Of a stretch of 64,000 nt of DNA, positions 9,200 through 18,884 are shown piece by piece. The translations under genes were made by a program, and so were the position numbers. Numbering within the stretch: the first letter of the stretch is position 1; each line of letters starts with the position of its first letter. The DNA comes from CAWFFV01 sp963814985 (GTDB lineage: Bacteria; Chloroflexota; Ktedonobacteria; Ktedonobacterales; Ktedonobacteraceae), in the NCBI GenBank assembly GCA_963814985.1, contig CAWFFV010000013.1:248001-312000 (forward strand), given 5' to 3'. The notes under the pieces are model-generated. The model was not told where the DNA came from, ran no database searches, and worked only from the letters and a program-made list of their open reading frames with translations.

Positions 9200-9538
9200 A
9201 TGATACAAAGCCAACTTCAACCATTTCGCCAACGGCGACATATTTCCCTCCAGGGTCGAAGCCCTCTGCTACAGCGCCACTCGGTGTTGTTGCCAATGCT
9301 ACTTTTAAGTAGTTCAATCATACTAGGTATTGCTAGCTTCTCTGCAGAGAGCCTATTTCCCATATTAGCACTTATCGGAGTACCCGTAGCATTGATGTGT
9401 CTCTCAATCACATTTGTGCTGGGAATAGCTGGCATACTTGCCAGCATTATTGGTATCCTTGAAAGTATTGACCGATACGGCCTACGGGCTGCAATGTTCC
9501 CGAAGCCAAAGGAGCATAGCTATGCTAATCGCAACTGA
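9200..9538 (+). CDS. Small membrane protein of the NfeD-flotillin group
   Basis: A 112-residue protein. After a basic N terminus (RQRRHISLQGRSPLLQRHS) come two hydrophobic segments, about residues 32-55 and 58-85, predicted to span the membrane, then a short charged tail. The ATG is preferred to an upstream start at 9038 because GGAAGGAAGG lies just before it and the upstream residues look non-coding. The end overlaps the next gene by 17 bp, which suggests translational coupling with the NfeD-like protein. I do not recognise a family. Confidence 0.6.
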   Translation: MIQSQLQPFRQRRHISLQGRSPLLQRHSVLLPMLLLSSSIILGIASFSAESLFPILALIGVPVALMCLSITFVLGIAGILASIIGILESIDRYGLRAAMFPKPKEHSYANRN

Positions 9539-10328
9539 TCCGCTTTCACTTGTATTCATAGGCTGCTTTCTCTTTGGATTGCTCTTCCTACTTGCGACAG
9601 CCTTTTTAGGAAGTTTTGGACATGGGTTTGGTCATACTATAGGACATGGTGCTCTCCCTCATGCGCACGTTGGTGGCACTACACATGTGACTAATATCCA
9701 TGCAGGTGGTACGCACACAGCGCACACGCCAACACAGACAGGACAGGGTACGGCAACAAATAGTTCGCAAGGAAGCCATCTCGCGTTTCTGGGCTTCCTC
9801 AATCCTACCGCTATTATCCTTTTCCTGTTAGGGTTTGGCTTTTTCGGTTACGTCTTTCACAATACGACCTCGCTAGCGCTACCGCTGGCATTAATATTGG
9901 CAGGGATAGCCGGAATTATTATTGCTACTCTCCTGCTTATGTTAATCAATCGTGTCTTTGGAGATAGTGAAGGATCAACCATACAAGATGTCTCTGACCG
10001 TACAGGTTTGCTAGGAAAGGTGAGTATCACTATCCAGGAAAACGGCCTGGGCGAAGTGATCTATATCTCTCCTGGTGGGATGCGCAAGAGCATTCCGGCT
10101 CGTAGCGTAGAGGGGCGTCGCCTGGAGCGAGATCAGGAGGTTGTTGTCATCAATTATCAGCGCGGCGTTGCAGAGGTTGATACGTGGGATCATTTCATTA
10201 ATCAGGAAGAACCTGAGGTAGCACAGACCCCTGACACCGATGAAATGGCGACTCTACGAGCCTTACTTGAAGAGCCAGATAGGACCGATGCACAATATGC
10301 CATGCGCAAAGATATACCAAAGGAGTAA
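9522..10328 (+). CDS. NfeD-like membrane protein
   Basis: A 268-residue protein. The first segment (about 7-31) is hydrophobic, then comes a His/Gly/Thr-rich extracytoplasmic stretch (GHGFGHTIGHGALPHAHVGG), then two further membrane segments (about 88-106 and 112-134). The C-terminal part (about 145-225: DRTGLLGKVSITIQENGLGE, then VEVVINYQRG-like strands) matches the OB-fold of NfeD proteins. NfeD-like proteins are commonly encoded beside flotillins and are thought to act with them at membrane microdomains. The start ATG lies inside the preceding gene. Flotillin follows after 81 bp. The His-rich loop could bind metal, but this is untested. Confidence 0.75.
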   Translation: MLIATDPLSLVFIGCFLFGLLFLLATAFLGSFGHGFGHTIGHGALPHAHVGGTTHVTNIHAGGTHTAHTPTQTGQGTATNSSQGSHLAFLGFLNPTAIILFLLGFGFFGYVFHNTTSLALPLALILAGIAGIIIATLLLMLINRVFGDSEGSTIQDVSDRTGLLGKVSITIQENGLGEVIYISPGGMRKSIPARSVEGRRLERDQEVVVINYQRGVAEVDTWDHFINQEEPEVAQTPDTDEMATLRALLEEPDRTDAQYAMRKDIPKE

Positions 10329-10409
10329 GCATACCCCTGAGCTTCCTTTGCCGTTAAATATGAGCAATTATACGTCATACGAAAACACTTTCAAAAGGAG
10401 TAACACATT

Positions 10410-11948
10410 ATGACTCTGCCTCTGCTAATTGGTGGCGGCCTCGTTGCCCTCATTATCGTTGTCTTTACTCTTCTGAGAATTGTGGGCGGTCTCTTGCGTA
10501 AGGTCGGCCCCAACCAGGCTCTGATCGTCTACGGTGCTGGAAACACACAGATTATCACAGGTGGCTCACACTTCGTGATACCTCTATACCAACGAGCACA
10601 AGAATTTTCGCTGGAGTTGATGTCCTTTGACGTTGCCCCTCGGCAAGCTCTGTATACTACTCAAGGCGTTGCCGTCAATGTTGAAGCCGTCACACAGATC
10701 AAAGTGCGCTCAGATAAAGAAAGTATCCTGACAGCCGCTGAGCAGTTCTTGAGCAAGACCCAGGATGATCGCGAGAATTTGATCCGTCTGGTGATGGAAG
10801 GCCACTTGCGCGGTATTGTTGGTCAGCTTACCGTCGAGGATCTGGTAAAAGACCCTGAGAGCGTCGGCGGCAAAATGCTCGGCACTGTCACTCCCGATAT
10901 GGAGAAGATGGGCCTTACCGTTATCTCTTTCACTATTAAAGATGTACGTGACGAAAATGATTACATCACCAACATGGGTCGTCCGCAGATTGCCGAAATT
11001 CGTAAGCAGGCAGATATCGCCTCAGCACTGGCACAACGCGATACGCAGATCCAGCAAGCCAATGCCTCACGTGAAGCCGCGGTTGCCAAATCCGCTGCTG
11101 ATCAAGGGCGTGTGAAAGCTGAAGCCGAATCACTGGCACTCCAGGCTGAGGCTCAGCGTAACCTCGCCTTGAAGAAAGCTTCCTTTGACGCCGAAGTCAA
11201 GACGCAACAAGCAACCGCCGACAAAGCCTACGACATCCAGGCTAACATATCACAACAGCAGGTTGTAACTGAGGCCATCAAGGTAACTGAAGTCGAAAAG
11301 AATGCACAGATCAAGGTGCAACAGGCGGAAATCCAGCGTAGGGAGTTGGAACTGCAAGCTACCATTCAGAAGGCAGCTGAGGCTGAGCGCCGCCGCGTCG
11401 AGACGGTTGCCGGGGCCGAGCGTCAACGTCTGATCCTGGAAGCGCAGGGTCAAGCAGATGCCGTCAAGACACGCGGTCTTGGTGACGCCGACGCCAACCG
11501 CGCACGCGGTCTCTCCGAAGCCGAGGTTATTCGCGCACGTGGTCTTGCCGAAGCCGAAGTTATCCGCGCTAAAGGTGAAGCAGAAGCCGATGCCATGAAG
11601 GTAAAGGCGGCAGCATTCCATGAGTACAATCAGGCAGCAGTACTTGACAAACTACTCACGGGCATGCCGGAAATCGTTCGTGCCATTGCAGAGCCATTGA
11701 GCAAGGTAGACAAGGTTACCATTGTTTCTACAGGTAGTAGCAATGCTAGCGACGGGCTTGGAGCCAGTCGCCTCACAGGTGACATCGTGAACATGGTCGC
11801 GCAGGTGCCTGCGCTCTTTGAACTGCTCAGTGGTACACGCGTTGGTGACTTGATGAACAAAGTTCCTGCAATGGCGAATCAAGATAGCGACAGCGCAAGA
11901 GTTAATGGCACGGCCAACGCCGTTGAGCTTGCACCAACTGACAAGTAG
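10410..11948 (+). CDS. Flotillin-like SPFH/Band 7 protein
   Basis: A 512-residue flotillin of normal length. One N-terminal membrane segment (about 3-25), an SPFH/Band 7 domain (about 30-195, beginning KVGPNQALIVYGAG) and a long Ala/Glu/Gln-rich coiled coil (about 205-420, with EAEVIRARGLAEAEVIRAKG repeats typical of FloT/YqiK). The C-terminal part carries the flotillin segment LDKLLTGMPEIVRAIAEPLSKVDKV. Flotillins build oligomeric membrane scaffolds that organise microdomains and take part in membrane stress. AAAGGAG lies ten bases before the ATG. NfeD-like upstream and PspA downstream support a shared membrane-maintenance role. Confidence 0.93.
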   Translation: MTLPLLIGGGLVALIIVVFTLLRIVGGLLRKVGPNQALIVYGAGNTQIITGGSHFVIPLYQRAQEFSLELMSFDVAPRQALYTTQGVAVNVEAVTQIKVRSDKESILTAAEQFLSKTQDDRENLIRLVMEGHLRGIVGQLTVEDLVKDPESVGGKMLGTVTPDMEKMGLTVISFTIKDVRDENDYITNMGRPQIAEIRKQADIASALAQRDTQIQQANASREAAVAKSAADQGRVKAEAESLALQAEAQRNLALKKASFDAEVKTQQATADKAYDIQANISQQQVVTEAIKVTEVEKNAQIKVQQAEIQRRELELQATIQKAAEAERRRVETVAGAERQRLILEAQGQADAVKTRGLGDADANRARGLSEAEVIRARGLAEAEVIRAKGEAEADAMKVKAAAFHEYNQAAVLDKLLTGMPEIVRAIAEPLSKVDKVTIVSTGSSNASDGLGASRLTGDIVNMVAQVPALFELLSGTRVGDLMNKVPAMANQDSDSARVNGTANAVELAPTDK

Positions 11949-11983
11949 TAACCAATACCTGTCTCACGTAACATCGTCATCTC

Positions 11984-12016
11984 AGGGCGATCCTGACATA
12001 GCTCTGTGATCGCCCT
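11984..12016 (+). other. Intercistronic hairpin between flotillin and pspA
   Basis: AGGGCGATC and GATCGCCCT form a perfect 9 bp stem with a 15-base loop. No T-run follows, so it is more likely an RNA-processing or stability element that lets flotillin and pspA differ in level than a full terminator. Confidence 0.5.
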
Positions 12017-12038
12017 ATATATCATCAAAGGACCATAG

Positions 12039-12908
12039 ATGAATTTGTTGGAACGCGTGCTCACCTTGCTACGTGCTAACCTCAACACAGTCGTTGAGAA
12101 GGCAGACGACCCGGAGAAGGTCTTACGGCAACTACAACTTGATATGCGCAATCAGCTGGTACAGGTTAAAACGCAAGTTGCCACGGCCATTGCTGAGGGT
12201 CACAAACTGCAAAAACGTAGCCAGGAGAGAAATGTAGAAGCTGATACGTGGTTGAAAAGAGCAGAACAGGCAATCCAACAAGGAAATGACGATGCTGCAC
12301 GGGCTGCACTTACACGCTATAACGATACAAACAAGCAGACACAACGTTACCTGCAACAAAAAAAAGAACAGGAGCAGCTGGTTGTTACCATGCGCGATGC
12401 CTTGCGTCAACTAGAAGCAAAAATCGCTGAGGTTGAGACAACGATTGATCTACTCGTTGCACGTAAGCGCAATGCCCTCATCCAGCAACGTGTTTTCGAG
12501 GCACTCAATAAAACAGGGGGAACAAAGGAGAAAGAGAGCACCGCCAAAGCTCAGGATGCGATCATGGAAGCGGAAGCACGCGCACGAGCCCTGGCAGATC
12601 TCCATAAACGCGATCTCGATACGCAACTCGATCAACTCTCAGACGAGCAGATGGTTGAGCATCAATTGCGCGACTTGAAAGCAAAGAACCGCCCATCACG
12701 TGAGCCTCCATTGCTCTATGAGGGCGGTTCACATCCGGCTTCGTTACTACGACCCCAACCACAAGCAGATGAACCTGTGCAAAAGCGTAAAAAGGACACC
12801 ATAGTGTCAGGTGTGCCTCTCACCGAGTCAGGTACACCTAAAGAGACTGATCTTGCATACCTGAAAAAGTTGCTCGATACATCTCAGGGGTCTTCCTCAA
12901 AGGACTAA
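12039..12908 (+). CDS. pspA: PspA/IM30 family membrane-stress protein
   Basis: A 289-residue, mostly helical protein. The N terminus LLERVLTLLRANLNTVVEKADDPEKVLRQL is the amphipathic helix and family start of PspA/Vipp1. Long coiled-coil helices follow to about residue 215. The last 70 residues are a polar tail not found in E. coli PspA. PspA proteins are ESCRT-III-like, coat damaged inner membrane and limit proton leak. Position 91 bp after flotillin, with a hairpin in between, suggests one transcription unit. Confidence 0.9.
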   Translation: MNLLERVLTLLRANLNTVVEKADDPEKVLRQLQLDMRNQLVQVKTQVATAIAEGHKLQKRSQERNVEADTWLKRAEQAIQQGNDDAARAALTRYNDTNKQTQRYLQQKKEQEQLVVTMRDALRQLEAKIAEVETTIDLLVARKRNALIQQRVFEALNKTGGTKEKESTAKAQDAIMEAEARARALADLHKRDLDTQLDQLSDEQMVEHQLRDLKAKNRPSREPPLLYEGGSHPASLLRPQPQADEPVQKRKKDTIVSGVPLTESGTPKETDLAYLKKLLDTSQGSSSKD

Positions 12909-12922
12909 AGATAGTTAGTTGT

Positions 12923-13051
12923 TCACCGATTGAAGAAGATCGCAAAAAGAATAATGATTGCCAAAGCTATGCACATTCCCACAATGAAGGAGAAGCGATT
13001 ACTCTTGCGCTCTTCTTCAGTCAGAGGTAATTTTTCTAGTTTTTCGCTCAT
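12923..13051 (-). CDS. 42-residue single-span membrane peptide, coupled to the upstream gene
   Basis: Starts MSEKLEKLPLTEEERKSNRF, followed by one hydrophobic segment (about residues 21-40, FIVGMCIALAIIILFAIFF) and N-R at the end. Its ATG overlaps the stop of the receiver/Roadblock gene as TGATG, the classical arrangement for termination-reinitiation coupling. The acidic/basic head then single span suggests an N-in membrane microprotein. It is too small for homology calls by eye. Confidence 0.65.
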   Translation of the reverse strand: MSEKLEKLPLTEEERKSNRFSFIVGMCIALAIIILFAIFFNR

Positions 13052-14919
13052 CACACGATTTTCTCTCCAGGCTCGTACAGCGCTGCGCTCATAGTTCCGC
13101 TGACACTAGCCATAAATCTCAGGCTCTCCACAGGGTTGGCATCGCGAGTCGTCATCAGGATTTGAAAGGCCTTTTTCTCGCTGTCTACAAGTTTGATGAG
13201 AATACGACAATCAGCACTGGTTATCACCGTATCCTCGTATGTACCCCATGCACTCTGCTCCAGCGCAGATAACATATTTTTGAGAACAGCGCTGAAGAGC
13301 TTACATAAGTGGGAAATATCCAGATCATCTACCGCGACCTGGGCAATCGGTTGACCCTCCATATTGACAATAGCAGCTGCAATAAAACCTACGATGGAAT
13401 AGCCTAACGTCTGCAATGCTGCTACCAACGCAGAATAATTGTAACTGCGTTTTTCCATACGTTGATATGGTCCGGTCGGCCTTTGCTGAGTGCCATTGGA
13501 GGAGATGACATCGCTTGATGCCATCATAGAAGAGAGATCCTGCAATTCACCGAATAGCTGTGATTGGCCTGCTGACTCTGCTGCTGGTGACTGCTGCCCG
13601 GTGTAGGTCGCCTGACGGATATCTGGACTCATCGAGAGAGGCAATGGTAATGCCTGGTTAGATGCGATATCGCCGGTTGTCACGGTAGAATGCGGCATCT
13701 GCCACGGTGTAGGCGCAGACCCAACGGCTGGTGTAGCAGGTATGTGTACAGAGTCTGAAAGAGATGAGCGACGTAGTGCTGCCATCTCAGGAGACGTCGG
13801 CTGTTCCGTCAACCACGAAGGTAAATCCGTGAGAGGCTTCTGTGTAGCTGATGGTATGACAGCAGATGGTATGGCATCCCCCATATTTCCTGTACCACCT
13901 GTCAGGATAGGCCCCTCAAAGACAACCGTAGGATCTGCATCAATACGCGATGGACGAAGACCTCCCGACCCATTGTCTAGATTTAGTACTGGCACGCTTC
14001 CCGTTTTCTCCCACCATTCTTTGGCGTCCCTGGTAGGAAAGAGGGATGGGTCTTGCTTAGTCGGTCCTTTTACAGGTTCATTCTGCATCTGTGAGGTCTG
14101 GAGACCCTGATACTCCGTCAGGACCGTAAAAGGGCTATCATCTATTTCCCCTAATGTTGACAACAGAGGCCTTCGGTCGCTGTCTGGCTGCGGCTGAAGC
14201 GTTGAGATCGCATTTAACTCTCCACTCGCCTGCTGCATATTGGCATACTTTGTACGATACTGGAGAGCCTGGAAGATCAGGCGTGAGAGCGGTTGCGTTA
14301 CGTTTGAGACGCTCTGCCCACTCCAGGGTTGATGAATTACCGTGCCATTTTTATGGGCTGCTAATGCAAAAAAAGCCTCTTCACCAAGCAGGGTCCCATA
14401 CTCAGCCCAGACCAATTCCCCACCCTGAAAACGTAAGACGCCATGTTCTTCGAGGCCCGTGTTCACCAACAGAGCAATACTCCTACGACTCATCGTGATG
14501 ATCTGGATCACATCTAACAAATCAAACGAGTCCAAACTAGCCGAGAAACCTGTCCATTGGAGAAAGCGGCGTAGCTCTTCCCTGAGCAGACGCAGATCCA
14601 AAGGTTTCTCTAGATAGCTGGTAGCTCCAGATTCTAATGCCTGCAGACGAATAGTAGCGGTATCAGGTTCACCAACTAAGATTACATGTACATTTGGGCG
14701 ATACCAGCGTAACCACTGGAGTAACTCAAATCCATCGACTCCAGGGGTATTCAGGTCACAGATCACCACATTATACTCTTCCGACCAGAGTCCCCGGATA
14801 GCATCCGCGCCATTTATGACTCCCTGTACACCGTAGCCATCCTTGCGGAGAGCGTTGGTAATGGTTCGGTTGAGATTCTCTTCGCCCTCAATCACAAAAA
14901 TGCGCCATATATCAGCCAT
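13051..14919 (-). CDS. Response regulator with receiver, DUF4388 (PATAN) and Roadblock/LC7 domains
   Basis: A 622-residue protein. Residues 4-120 are a CheY-like receiver: phospho-acceptor D55 in VVICDLNTPG, acidic pocket E13/E14, and a lysine in LEKPLDL. Residues about 125-235 match DUF4388/PATAN (SFDLLDVIQIITMSRRS; GVLRFQGGELVWAEYG). A long, low-complexity linker (about 240-500) precedes a C-terminal Roadblock/LC7-like domain (about 500-615, ALQTLGYSIVGFIAAAIVNMEG). PATAN and Roadblock modules act in small-GTPase and gliding or polarity signalling in other bacteria. There is no DNA-binding output domain, so output is probably by protein contact. It ends in a TGATG overlap with a membrane peptide and is convergent with pspA. 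Confidence 0.85.
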   Translation of the reverse strand: MADIWRIFVIEGEENLNRTITNALRKDGYGVQGVINGADAIRGLWSEEYNVVICDLNTPGVDGFELLQWLRWYRPNVHVILVGEPDTATIRLQALESGATSYLEKPLDLRLLREELRRFLQWTGFSASLDSFDLLDVIQIITMSRRSIALLVNTGLEEHGVLRFQGGELVWAEYGTLLGEEAFFALAAHKNGTVIHQPWSGQSVSNVTQPLSRLIFQALQYRTKYANMQQASGELNAISTLQPQPDSDRRPLLSTLGEIDDSPFTVLTEYQGLQTSQMQNEPVKGPTKQDPSLFPTRDAKEWWEKTGSVPVLNLDNGSGGLRPSRIDADPTVVFEGPILTGGTGNMGDAIPSAVIPSATQKPLTDLPSWLTEQPTSPEMAALRRSSLSDSVHIPATPAVGSAPTPWQMPHSTVTTGDIASNQALPLPLSMSPDIRQATYTGQQSPAAESAGQSQLFGELQDLSSMMASSDVISSNGTQQRPTGPYQRMEKRSYNYSALVAALQTLGYSIVGFIAAAIVNMEGQPIAQVAVDDLDISHLCKLFSAVLKNMLSALEQSAWGTYEDTVITSADCRILIKLVDSEKKAFQILMTTRDANPVESLRFMASVSGTMSAALYEPGEKIV

Positions 14920-15106
14920 AGTTTTACCACCTGAAACAGATGTGGCCTGTTTCTACCTACCCTGTCAACTCAGACCATTACATTCATGCATCAAATCTGC
15001 CCAATAACATGCCTGATAGGTCTTCTTTGCCAGTCGGTCCTGCAATTACACGATGAGTGTATCACGGCTACTGTCCCCATGGCAAGATGTCACAAAAGGG
15101 TACCAT

Positions 15107-15154
15107 AGGATCTCCATCCTTCCAGGTGGAAGGAATGGAGATCCTACCTTTTTT
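15107..15154 (+). terminator. Strong rho-independent terminator with no + gene upstream
   Basis: AGGATCTCCATCCTTCC (15107-15123), loop AGGT, then the complement with one bulged A (15128-15145), followed by ACC and six T (15149-15154). No + strand gene lies between it and the divergent response-regulator gene that starts at 14919, and rpiA begins 160 bp later. It could end a short RNA or act as an attenuator ahead of rpiA. Confidence 0.8.
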
Positions 15155-15315
15155 CCTTCTGGCCACTTGTTTAACGGATGTTGTATGCTAAATAGCAACC
15201 CTTTAGATGGGCTGTTTTGTCTCCCAAGAGCGTGTTAAAGATATGATCCTCATCTCGGATTGTCACATTTCAGCAGCTTACACACCATTATACATATTAA
15301 AGGAGCCATAACGTC

Positions 15316-15995
15316 ATGCAGCAGGATACATGGAAACAACTGGCAGGCGAGGAAGCTGCAAAGCTGGTTGAAGCAGGTATGGTGATCGGTCTCGGCACTG
15401 GTTCGACCGCGAACTATTTCATCTCTGCCCTTGCACAACGTATTCAAAAAGGGTTGCGTATTATCGGTGCTGTTTCCAGTTCACAAGCCAGCAAAGACCT
15501 CGCAGATAACCTGGGTATTCCCACAACTGATCTCGATACCCACCCCGACCTTGATTTGTACGTTGATGGGGCAGACGAAATTGACCATGAGCTACACTTG
15601 CTCAAGGGAGCCGGAGGTGCTCTTCTACGAGAGAAAATTGTTGCTTCCGCTGCGCGGCGTTTCATCGTCATTGCAGATATTTCAAAACAGGTCACCAACT
15701 AGGCCACAAATTTCCCGTGCCGGTTGAAACGGTTCCTTTCGCAGCCACTCCTGTACGTAAACGCTTAGAAGCACTGGGAGCAAAAGTACAGGTTCGACAG
15801 GTAGCGGACTCCATCTTTGTGACAGAGAACTACAATATCATCCTGGACTGTACCTTTCCAAACGGCATTGCCAACCCCGTAGAGATAGACGCACATATCC
15901 ATAGCATTGTGGGAGTTGTGGAAACGGGTCTATTCCTAAATATGGCTGAACGTGCGCTCATCGCCGGTCCTGAAGGCATTAAGGTTCTGGCATAA
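15316..15995 (+). CDS. rpiA: Ribose-5-phosphate isomerase A, frameshifted
   Basis: Interconverts ribose-5-phosphate and ribulose-5-phosphate in the pentose phosphate pathway. About 226 residues, the usual length. Motifs: GLGTGSTANYFI (phosphate loop), DLYVDGADEIDHE (catalytic Asp region) and LLKGAGGALLREKI (catalytic Lys). The frame is lost near 15698 (KQVTN then stop) and resumes as LGHKFPVPVETVPFA, the expected family continuation. Adding one A to the AA at that point restores it. AAAGGAG lies upstream of the ATG. It appears monocistronic. Confidence 0.93.
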
Positions 15996-16180
15996 ATACA
16001 AAAAGTCACCTGATCTGAAATACATTGCAACAAATTGACGATGGCTAGCGTCATACATAGTGATAGCGCGACCATAGACATCGAGCACATTCTACGTTGA
16101 TAGAGCAATAACGTTTAGTAAAAAAACGTATTACTTGAAATAACGCATTATGTATAATCCTTTAAGGAAGGCCCTGAAAT

Positions 16181-18861
16181 ATGCAGAAGAGAAATCATCG
16201 GTTTCAACGCCGTGCAACAATTCGGCTCCTCGTTGGTTCCTGCCTTGCTCTGACTCTTGCCTTGCTCTTTTTCCCCTTCAAGGTTTCAGCACACACAGTT
16301 ATTGCGTCTGCTACCGAACCAACATTTTCTGTGAACCTCGGATTTAATTCACGTTATCGCGATGGCAACTGGACACCCGTGCAAGTCACACTACAGAACA
16401 ACGGTCCAGAGTTTAGTGGAACCGTTTCTATTAATGTTCCTTCCCCTTATCTAGGAAACTCTGCTGGGAACTCTCTCGCATCAATCTACCAGATGCCAAT
16501 CAGTCTTCCTACTGGCGCACAAAAGCAAGTGACACTTTATGTCCCATTCAATCTTGGTTCTCAGGGTCTCCCTCAAAACATTACGGTTGATCTGCTCGAC
16601 AGCAATGGCCAGAAGGTCAGCAGTCAGAATGGCACTTTGCGTAGCCTTGGATCAAATGACGTCTTTGTTGGCATTCTCTCTGATCAGTTCACAGGCTTTG
16701 GACCATTGAATGCAGTTCCACTGCCCAGTCAGGGTGCCTCTCTCGTCCAGGAACAGTTGAGCACAGCTACCTTACCTGATTTAGCAGAGGTGCTAAAGAA
16801 TTTCGATTTTCTTGTCCTGGATAATTTTACAACGAGTACTTTGAGCAAAGGGCAACTTGCCGCCTTGCAGGGTTGGGTCAATCAGGGTGGATCACTGCTG
16901 GTCGTTGGTGGTCCAGAGTGGAGACGCACCCTCAGTCCTCTGCCCACCAGTCTCCAACCAGTCACAACCACAGGAACAACTACGCTGCCGGCAGGAACTC
17001 GCCTGTTACCCATAAGTGGACCAGCAAGCAGTAATGCGGTTGCAGATACGGTACAAATCTCCGGTCATCGCCAGTGCAGCAACGGCAAATGCAGGGAGTA
17101 CAGTTATTCTTGCCGCAGGTTCAACACCCTTAATTGTCCAATCCCAGGTGGGTCAAGGGATGGTCAGCTACCTCGCATACGATCCCACTCTTGAGCCAGT
17201 TACTGGCTGGTCTGGTGCCACTTCCCTCTGGAAAAGCCTTCTGTTCCGTGCTCTTGGCGACCAACTGCTGGCTTCTAACCAGAGTATCCCTGGCTTCGCG
17301 AAAGTGCTTCCCTTTGATCAGGGATCTAGCATGAGTGGATTGTTACAATCTTTCTTCCCAAGTGCTTTCCCTTCGATCTGGCTGATCCTCGCTCTGCTTC
17401 TTGGTTATGTGACAATCCTTGGGCCTGTGCGCTTTCTGCTAATACGGCGACTCAAAAAACGTGATTGGAGTTGGCGTATCGTTTTGAGTACTATCGTCAT
17501 CTTCTCACTACTAAGCTATGGATTTGCTCTCTTGCAGAAGGGAACCTCCATCATCAGCAGTAGCGTCTCTGTCATCCAACTGACTCGACCAGACTCGACA
17601 GGTTCCATTGCCCACACTACCACTTACATTGGTGTGTTCGTACCTAGTGAAGGCAATTACCAGATTCACATTCCTGGGAATTCTCTGATCCAGCCAACCA
17701 CTGACAATTTTACGCAACCCTCAACAAGCCAGCCGCCCCTCATCAAACCACAACAGGATGGGACAGATGTACTGCTACCAGGCGTCAGTACCTGGACGCT
17801 TCATACTCTTGTTTCTCGGCACAATTATCAGGTAGGGGGTGGAATTCGTCTCTCATTTGACACTTCAGCAGGGCAGACTCGTAGGAAGTGTCACCAACAC
17901 CCTCTCTTACCCACTCAGCGATGCCTATGTGCTGATTAGTAATCAGTATCTCTCCCTTGGTCAATTGGCATCAGGGCAGACCAAGCAGGTGAATCTCGTC
18001 CTCAACAACACTAACAATGGTCAGAATATATCACTGGCTGACCAGATTGCTGCGAGCAAGGGCGTGCATATATCCTACGGTTCCTCTAATAGAACACAAA
18101 TGATGAGTGAAACACAACGTCGTATAATGATGTTAGCAACACTGAGTGGTGAAAACGGATACTTCAACTGCATGAATTGCTATCAACCTGCGTACTCTGG
18201 TCCCGTCTCGGGCGTAGGGATAGCTCCAGGGATGGGTCCTAATCCCACCAGTACTGCTGATCCGTTGTTGCTCCCGGACGCACCGGCTACTCTTATCGGT
18301 TGGGCTGATCATCAGGCTACGACAACAGGTACTATGACAATCAATGGCAATGATTCTACAGGTGTTGAAGAAGCTATCGTTCAGGCTCCGCTCGATCTCA
18401 ACTTTTCCGATACAGTGCAACTCCCACCAAATACCATAACAGGACGTGTGATCGATATACAAAGCCAGAACAATAGCATACAAATATCATCGTCCAACAC
18501 CTACACCATGCAGACAGGAAGCATGACCTTTGAATTCACATTGCCAGGGATTACTCACCTGGGGAGCAACACTCTGACAGTTACGGAACCAACCAACCTG
18601 CAGCAAATGTCTGGTCCACCACTACCAACAACAGGGCCTGTCATTGATGCGAATCATCTCCATGCCTATTTGTATAACTGGCAAACAGGCTCCTGGGATT
18701 CCTTTACGTTCAATCAGTATGTGTTTTCAACCAGAGACGCTCAGTCATACATCAATTCAGACGGACGAGTCTTGTTACAGTTAGCTAACCAGGAGACTTC
18801 GCCCAGTGCCATTCTCTTCAGTAAACCATCATTGCAACTGCAAGACAATGGTTCGTATTAG
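16181..18861 (+). CDS. Large exported membrane protein, first gene of the MoxR-vWA operon, frameshifted twice
   Basis: About 890 residues after joining three frames. A signal peptide (LLVGSCLALTLALLFFPF, then VSAHT) leads into a beta-rich region (ADNGPEFSG-like, about 40-150) and a Rossmann/GATase-like domain (FDFLVLDNFTT, LQGWVNQGGSLLVVGGPEW, about 160-330). Two membrane spans follow (PSIWLILALLLGYVTIL and IVLSTIVIFSLLSYGFALL), then an extracytoplasmic beta-rich tail. Frame joins are near 17055 (DTVQI to SPVIASAATANAG) and near 17833 (an extra G in GGGGG). A TATAAT lies at 16153, 28 bases before the ATG. The next gene is an ABC ATPase 23 bp on. Function unknown; it may be an extracellular partner of the transporter. 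Confidence 0.7.
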
Positions 18862-18884
18862 GATAGGAGGTTATGTAGAGTTTC

